Positions 58,021 through 64,000 of a stretch of 64,000 nucleotides of DNA are shown here, piece after piece (the first letter of the stretch is position 1; the number at the start of each line of letters is the position of its first letter). Origin of the DNA: Pontederia crassipes (Eukaryota > Streptophyta > Magnoliopsida > Commelinales > Pontederiaceae); NCBI GenBank assembly GCA_030549335.1, contig CM060193.1, positions 42,083,391 through 42,147,390 of the forward strand. Reading direction: 5' to 3'. Below the pieces are notes generated by a model, which saw only the letters and a program-made list of their open reading frames with translations, was not told the DNA's origin and ran no database searches. A program made the position numbers and the translations under genes.

Positions 58021-61000
58021 CAAGATTCAGTGTGGATCTTAGATACTGCAGCTTCATTCCATGTTACCCCTCGCAGAGATGTATTCTCAACATACAGAGA
58101 GGGAGCATTCGGGTCAGTAAAGATGGAGAACAAGTCGGAGTCCCAAATTGCTGGCGTTGGAGACATTCAGTTGAAGACCAACACATGATGCAAGATTGTG
58201 CTCAAAGATGTGAGACATGTACCTGAGATCCGTCTCAACCCAATTTCAGTTGGAAAATTAGATGATGACGGCTATGAGAGCAACTTCAAAAAAGGAGTGT
58301 GAAAACTCAAGCGAGGTTCACTCCTACTAGCGAAAGGAAACAAAGATGGTACACTCTACAAGACTGAAGCACAACACTGCATCGAGGAGATAAACGTGAC
58401 TCAAGAGATGTCATCCTCTGAGTTATGGCACAAGCGACTTGGTCACATAGGTGAGAAAGGACTTCAGATATTAACTCAACGAAATCTGCTACCAAGTATG
58501 AAAGACACTTCACTTAACGTATGTGTCCATTGTTTGGCTGGTAAGCAGACTAGAGTTACATTTAATAAAACTTCTTCTTCTAGAAGTTCGCACGTACTTG
58601 ATTTGGTGCATACTGATGTCTGCTATATGAAGGATAAAACTCTAGATGGTGTACTTTATTTTGTTACATTTATTGATGACCATTCTAGAAGAGTTTGGGC
58701 TTTCCCTATAGCACACAAAAATCAGGTGTTGGCAGAGTTAAAAAAGTTTCATGCCAAAGTCGAAAGGGAAATTGGCAAGAAGCTCAAGTGTATTCGAGCA
58801 AACAATGGCGACGAATACAGAGGACCTTTTGAAGAATACTGCAACACCTATGGCATCAAGTTTGAAAAGACAGTTCCCAAGACTCCTCAGCAAAATGGTG
58901 TTGCTGAGAGGATGAACAGAACAATTGAGGAACGTGTCAGATGTATGCTTCTACATACTAAGCTATCGAAGGGATTTTGGGGTGAAGCAATGACGACTAC
59001 AGTTGAACTGATCAACCACTCACCATCAATACCTCTCGATGGTGACATACCTCTGAAAGTCTGATCAGGGAAGGATGCTTCGTACAAACATCTCAGAGTG
59101 TTTGATTGTAGAGCCTTTGTTCACATCTCAAGTGATGAGCGGTCAAAGCTTGACAGCTCATCGAAAGAATGCATCTTCCTTGGATATGAAGGTGAAGAAT
59201 TTGGCTACAGACTCTGGGATCCTTTTAACTTGAAGGTTATCAGAAGCAGAGATGTTGTGTTCATGGAACACCAAACAATTGAAGATCTATCGAAGGACAA
59301 AAAGCCAACTACCTTCCGCGATTATCTAGCTGAACCGAGTTCAGTTGGTGCACCGACAAAAGATGACATTATTCCAGAAGCTGATCAAGATGACAGTAGC
59401 AGTGAGAGCAGCTCATATAATTCAGATATACCTTCGGATAGTCAAGAAAGTGATGATGAGCCACATGTCGAGCATGATGCACCAGTACAAGAGCCTCAGT
59501 TGAGATGGTCGAACAGACAAAGACAAGAGTCAAAGCGGTACTCTCCGACAGAGTACGCGTTATTAACTGAAGGGAGAGAACCAGTGTGTTATCAAGAAGT
59601 CTTGTCACATGAGCAGAAGGATGAGTGGATGAAAGCCATGCAGGATGAGATGCAATCTCTGCATGAGAACAACACTTATAAACTGGTGAAGTTTCCTAAA
59701 GGGAAGATGGCACTCAAGAATAAGTGGGTGTTTCGACTGAAGAGTGAAGAAAATAATCCACACCCAAGATACAAGGCAAGATTAGTTGTCAAGGGGTTCA
59801 GTTAGAAGAAAGGAATTGATTTTGACGAGATATTCTCACCAGTGGTCAAAATGTCATCAATTCGAGTGGTTCTTGAATTAGCTGCTACCAAGGACTTGGA
59901 AATTCAACAGTTAGACATCAAGACAGCTTTTCTCTATGGTGACTTGGAAGAAGAGATTTACATGGAATAGCCAGAGGGTTTCCAAGAGAAAGAAAAAGAA
60001 AACCTGATGTGTAAATTGCAGAAAAGCTTATATGGACTCAAACAGGCACCTCGTCAGTGGTACAAGAAGTTTGAGTCGTTCATGACGCAGCAAGGATACA
60101 ATAAGACTAGATCAGATCATTGTGTTTTCGTGAAATATTTTTCACATGATGACTTTATTATCCTATTATTATATGTTGATGACATGCTTATTGTAGGTCA
60201 GGATAAAAGCAAGATTGACAAGTTAAAGTAGGAATTGAGTCAATGCTTTTCCATGAAAGACCTAGGCGCAGCAAAGAATATCCTCGGCATGAGAATCACC
60301 CATGACCGAGAGCAGCGCAAGCTATGGTTATCCCAAGAAACATACATTGATAAAGTCTTGGAGAGGTTCAACATGAAGAACGCAAAGGCAGTTACATCGC
60401 CACTTGCAGGTCACTTCAAGTTGAGTTTTAGACAGTGTCCGAGGAACAAAATCGAGAAGCAGAAGATGAAGAACGTCCCATATGCATCTACAGTTGGCAG
60501 TCTGATGTATGCAATTGTTTACACAAGGCCAGACATAGCATATGCAGTTAGTGTGGTGAGTCGATTCCTATCAAATCCTGGTAGAGAGCATTGAGATGCA
60601 GTCAAGAGGATTTTCAGATATCTTCGAGGCACATCTAAGATATGCTTATGTTTCGGAAACGCTGAGCAAGTGTTGGAAGGATTTACTGACTCTGACATGG
60701 CAGGAGACATTGATAGTCGAAAGTCAACTTCTGGTTACTTGATGACATTCGCAGGAGCAGCAGTCTCATGGCAATCCAAGTTACAGAAGTGTGTTGCACT
60801 ATCAACGACTGAAGCAGAATATATCGCAGCTACTGAAGCAGGCAAGGAAATTCTATGGATGAGACAGTTTCTGAGGGACTTAGGTTTGACGCAGGAGAAG
60901 TACATTATCCATTGCGACAATCAGAGTGCTATACATCTGAGTAAGCATTCTAGTTTCCACTCTAAGTCCAAGCACATTGATGTTCGATATCATTGGATTC

Positions 61001-61143
61001 GTGACGAAACGAAGAAGAAGAAATTCTGTCTTCGGAAGATCCATACTGACAAGAATACGCCAGATATGATGATGAAACCTCTACCGAGAGAGAAGACTGA
61101 GTTCTGCAGGGAGCATGCGGGCTTGGTGGATTCCTTCGCATAG
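58021..61143 (+). mobile_element. Copia copy 2, pol region
   Basis: Protease motif near 58,033. Integrase at about 58,420-59,060, with the zinc-binding HKRLGHIGEKG and CVHCLAGKQTRV stretch and FVTFIDDHSRR. Reverse transcriptase at about 59,690-60,400 (LYVDDMLIVG). RNase H at about 60,670-61,050 (GFTDSDMAGD). Fossil. Confidence 0.9.
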
Positions 61144-61159
61144 ACAAGAAGGGGGAGTT

Positions 61160-61312
61160 TGTTGGATTCTTGCCATGCGAGTCCGACAACAATTGAGGAA
61201 AAAAACCAATTGATGTCAAAACTTCAATCTGAGTCGTTGAAGACATCCGAATTGAAGAAGGAAACAAATCCTATTCAAGGTTGTTTAGTCATGAAGCTAT
61301 AAAAGCACCAAT
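61160..61312 (+). repeat. Copia copy 2, partial right LTR
   Basis: 153 bp, identical by eye to 21,397-21,549 and followed by the same non-LTR sequence. Confidence 0.9.
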
Positions 61313-61940
61313 CTGAGCATGCAGGCTTGGTTGTTTTAGTTCTTTACTTTAAGCAACCTTTCATATTAGTGCATCTTAGTTGAGAGTATATTAAAGTGGA
61401 TTCAGTTTCAATGCGCTTTGATTATATTCTTTACTAAAATAGTTAGATTCTCAAGTTTTTGAGTCTTATACTTTTTATCTGTTTCTTTTCTACAAGAAGT
61501 TTATATCTGATTGATTGTTAATTATGAGAATACAATAGGATACAAAGTCTAAATGATCTAACTTTCTCTCACATTAATTAAAGACATCATTCTCTTTGAT
61601 TGTCATCAATTTGAATCATTTGTTAATTGAAATAAAAAAAATTGTTATCTTCTCAATTAATAAACTTTGTTATTTCAATCTCTTGAATCTTTCGGCGTAC
61701 AATAATGTGTAGTCAACTTTTTTCAAAGTCTTTTATTTTTTGAAGTGAAGAAGTAGTAATGCCATATACTTTATTCACGAATTAATACTGATACAACATG
61801 AGCACAACCTCACACACAAGCAAACCAACAAACAATCGTTGATCCATCTTTATTTATCGTAATACCATGCATGCAAAATAAGATTTTGCAACAACTAAGA
61901 TCAGGTGCATGCTGGGACGGATCCATGAGCCATAAAAGCT
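61313..61940. other. Downstream flank of PP2 gene D
   Basis: Non-coding. It contains the unoccupied target TTGTTATTTCA (61,667-61,677) of the short retroelement found at 21,912. The downstream AATAAA of gene D lies on the minus strand near 61,850. Confidence 0.7.
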
Positions 61941-62825
61941 CTAAACCTCCTCAATGCGGATGGCCCTAATGATGAGGCCATTCTTCTCTTTCTTCTTCTT
62001 AATCTCAGTGAGTGAGATCATAATATTGCCGGCATCGGGTGGAACTGTGAAGTGGCCAACATTCAGATCTGCCCAATTGTCAGGAGGAAGAGTATTGAGC
62101 CTTTTGTCATGAGATATCACGTGCCCCCGAGGCAGCACGATCTCCAAGGTCACCGGAGCATCCCATCCCAAGCTTGCCTCTTGCATCATCACCTCGAACA
62201 CTACATGGTAAGTGGCGCCGGTCTTCAGTTTAGTCATGTCGTATTTTCCCTTTACCTCCAACCACCACACTTGCAATAGCTTCGCAGCTTCAACTACCCT
62301 GGCAGCGTCAGTACCATGAATAACTAATGCATAGTTGATCATATATTTTATATGCGAGCATGCGTGTGCATGGGAGTATATAGTTAACACTTAACATTCG
62401 TGCATGAAATATTATAATATTATATATGTTTTTAATTATATATAAATAGTCATATATTTATATATATGTATGTATATGCATATGTATATATATTGACACT
62501 TCTCTTGCATGCTTGCATGTGTGGGATCGCATACTTGTCATCGTGTTTGATCGATATCCATTCCCAGTATCTCGGGTCTTCGACCCATGTAATGTCGAGA
62601 TCCCTTGCATGCAGGAACACGCCCTTCCCTGCAGATTGCAATCCCAGGAGCTAAAATACATGTACGAGGAAGAGATCAATCAGTGTAAATAAATTGATCT
62701 TGAGTAATTAATTAGCCTCAACTTATAATTAATTAAGTCCAGGATGATGTATTTGCATAAATATTAATTACCTTATCCTCATGATGAGGAGCGCCACGTA
62801 CACTCTCGACCAGCTCGGACGCCAT
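61941..62825 (-). CDS. PP2-A-like phloem lectin, copy D (intact)
   Basis: Exon 1 62,772-62,825, exon 2 62,535-62,650, exon 3 61,941-62,298. Introns of 121 and 236 bp have GT..AG ends and phases 0 and 2. The frame is uninterrupted for 175 aa from MASELVESVRG to RAIRIEEV. All PP2/Nictaba motifs are present (LDITWVEDPRYWEW, AAKLLQVWWLEVKG, LGWDAPVTLEIVLPRGH). It differs from gene C at four residues, all in the C-terminal half: Ser to Leu before GWDAP, Asp to Asn in WADLNVG, and Glu and Gln to Lys in the KKKKEKNG segment, making that loop more basic. It is the duplication partner of gene B. Predicted role is a cytosolic/phloem carbohydrate-binding lectin; no F-box, TIR or signal peptide. Confidence 0.9.
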
Positions 62826-62931
62826 TGCCAGCTATATGTATGCAATGCAATATAGCTTCAACTTCCTCTTCAAATATTACTTAATTTCTCCGGCTTTCCT
62901 GCTGCTGAGAAATGTAAGCCTTGAGGAGAGG

Positions 62932-62939
62932 TATTTATA
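62932..62939 (-). promoter_or_regulatory. TATA box of PP2 gene D
   Basis: TATAAATA on the minus strand, 107 bp upstream of the ATG at 62,825, identical in context to genes B and C. Confidence 0.75.
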
Positions 62940-63131
62940 CCAGTTTAGCGAAGCACGTATGGATGGACACATACGTACGTCGGCAATGATAACTCCATTA
63001 ATTTCTTTTTTTAAAAAATGACTTCCCTCTGCTACTCGAGGTCAAAATTTATTATAAAAAATGACTAATCATTTGATTGGACGTTAAAGGATGACTACAC
63101 GTCGGTCCTAATTTTTTTTAAATTACCATAC

Positions 63132-63172
<41 letters not shown>

Positions 63173-64000
63173 ATTCAATTTCGGATAAGATAAGATTTTG
63201 GCCAATTCTAGATTAAAGAAAATAATAGGTTTAATTACTCAATATTTAAATATATTTTTTCCGTATTCATATAATATTGAAAATTTTAATACTTGACCCT
63301 CTTAAATTAAGCTAAAATTTATTTAATTAAATATTATTAATTTTAATTTAATATATTAATGTTAGTTAATATAATAATTTTAGTTAATATTATTTTGGAC
63401 CCTCCTAAAAAAATTTGGATCCGTCCCTGGTCGGCATGCTGTTGAAAATGAATGTTCATTTAAAAAATACCTAGTCCAGAAGGTCAATTCTGAAATCCTT
63501 TTTTTCTAGCTGATAAAATATAATTTTTATTATCCTGAATTGAATTTTCTCTCTCGCTAGTATCACATATACAACTACTTTTTTTCTCTTTCTTCTTAGA
63601 ATACACGTTCAAAATAATTCTCTTAGTCCTTCGGAAGGAACTTAGAAGATGTAAGACACATGTAAACCTATAGGCCGGTCTAGTGATCTAAAGAATATTA
63701 AAAATAATAACTGAGCCAAAGATATTTTTGCAAGTTAAGAACTCATAACTTATGTATTATCACATATTCCACTTGAGAAAATTCAATTAAATGATGTATC
63801 ACCAAACTTGAGCAATACTTACCATTTCTCTTTAGTGTATATGATACAACAATAAATTATAAACAACATATACTTTTATCAGGTCATATAACCTATAAAC
63901 ACAAGGACGGAACTATGTGTACTTGGGCGACCTTACCCTTATCACCACCCCCTCCTCATGTTTTTTTTACCTTCATAGTATATACTACATATATTTATAT
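62940..64000. other. Upstream flank of PP2 D, no gene
   Basis: Matches 23,376-24,415. It contains a long (AT)n tract at 63,133-63,170, longer than in the other copies. Confidence 0.65.
63133..63170. repeat. (AT)n microsatellite
   Basis: About 19 AT units. The same site has only 14-23 bp in the other PP2 upstream flanks. Confidence 0.95.

Larger units (their letters stand above)
56451..61312 (+). mobile_element. Ty1/copia retrotransposon fossil, copy 2
   Basis: Paralogue by segmental duplication of the element at 16,679. It has the same flanks, the same partial right LTR and the same gene order. Left LTR 56,451-57,090 (640 bp), primer-binding site 57,092-57,103, purine tract about 61,146-61,157, partial right LTR 61,160-61,312. 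It is broken, with roughly seven interruptions. Both elements carry the same one-base difference between left and right LTR, showing one ancestral insertion rather than two. Confidence 0.95.
41232..64000. repeat. Segmental duplication, copy 2 (direct)
   Basis: Partner of 1-24,415 in the same orientation and order. Copy-2-specific features are the gypsy fragment at 53,666-54,889, which replaces about 115 bp of copy 1, and an extra ~80 bp at about 48,530-48,610. It still matches copy 1 at the window end. Confidence 0.95.

Noticed and set aside
1-64000. Organellar or bacterial origin
   Set aside because: Spliced plant genes, nuclear retrotransposons and microsatellites argue for nuclear plant DNA; no operons or organellar genes were seen.

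Overview
This is AT-rich plant nuclear DNA, most likely from a eudicot. The evidence is a family of three-exon PHLOEM PROTEIN 2 (PP2, Nictaba-domain lectin) genes with plant splice sites and TATA boxes, embedded in Ty1/copia and Ty3/gypsy debris, a TTG-tailed short retroelement and (AT)n microsatellites. The species cannot be named from sequence alone. No rRNA, tRNA, CRISPR array or prokaryotic signal was seen.

Layout. The window is dominated by a direct segmental duplication. Positions 1-24,415 (copy 1) recur in the same order and strand at 41,232-64,000 (copy 2), a few percent diverged by eye, and copy 2 is still running when the window ends. Each copy holds, left to right: the end of a long gypsy-type LTR; about 8 kb of non-coding sequence; a dead PP2 gene; a second PP2 tail fragment; a 1.5-kb insert carrying a LINE-type RNase H remnant; a broken copia element; and an intact PP2 gene on the minus strand. 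The copies differ by several large indels. A repeat-rich 0.95-kb block and a 166-bp short retroelement occur only in copy 1. A 1.2-kb gypsy fragment occurs only in copy 2.

The middle (25.5-41.2 kb) holds an LTR-like fragment, a dead PP2 exon 3 (27.2 kb), a probable long LTR (28.8-31.7 kb) and a third intact PP2 gene on the plus strand (34.6-35.5 kb). That gene lies in an arm that is an inverted copy of 21.6-25.5 kb. Beyond it are a 2.1-kb solo gypsy-type LTR (36.8-38.9 kb), a 1.3-kb unassigned stretch, and the LTR that opens copy 2.

The host genes with a clear functional reading are the three 175-aa PP2-A-like lectins at 22,352-23,260 (-), 34,625-35,507 (+) and 61,941-62,825 (-). They share exon structure, a TATA box about 107 bp upstream of the ATG, and near-identical proteins. 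Three exon-3-bearing pseudogenes and two tail fragments surround them, so the locus is a PP2 cluster growing and decaying by duplication, inversion and retroelement insertion. I found no convincing new multi-gene system. The most useful oddities are the duplication history, the clean filled/empty site of the short retroelement, the inverted PP2 arms, two clusters of CACG...CGTG half-palindromes, a dispersed AAGTTATCATTTTT motif, and a small open frame whose few differences between copies are mostly silent.
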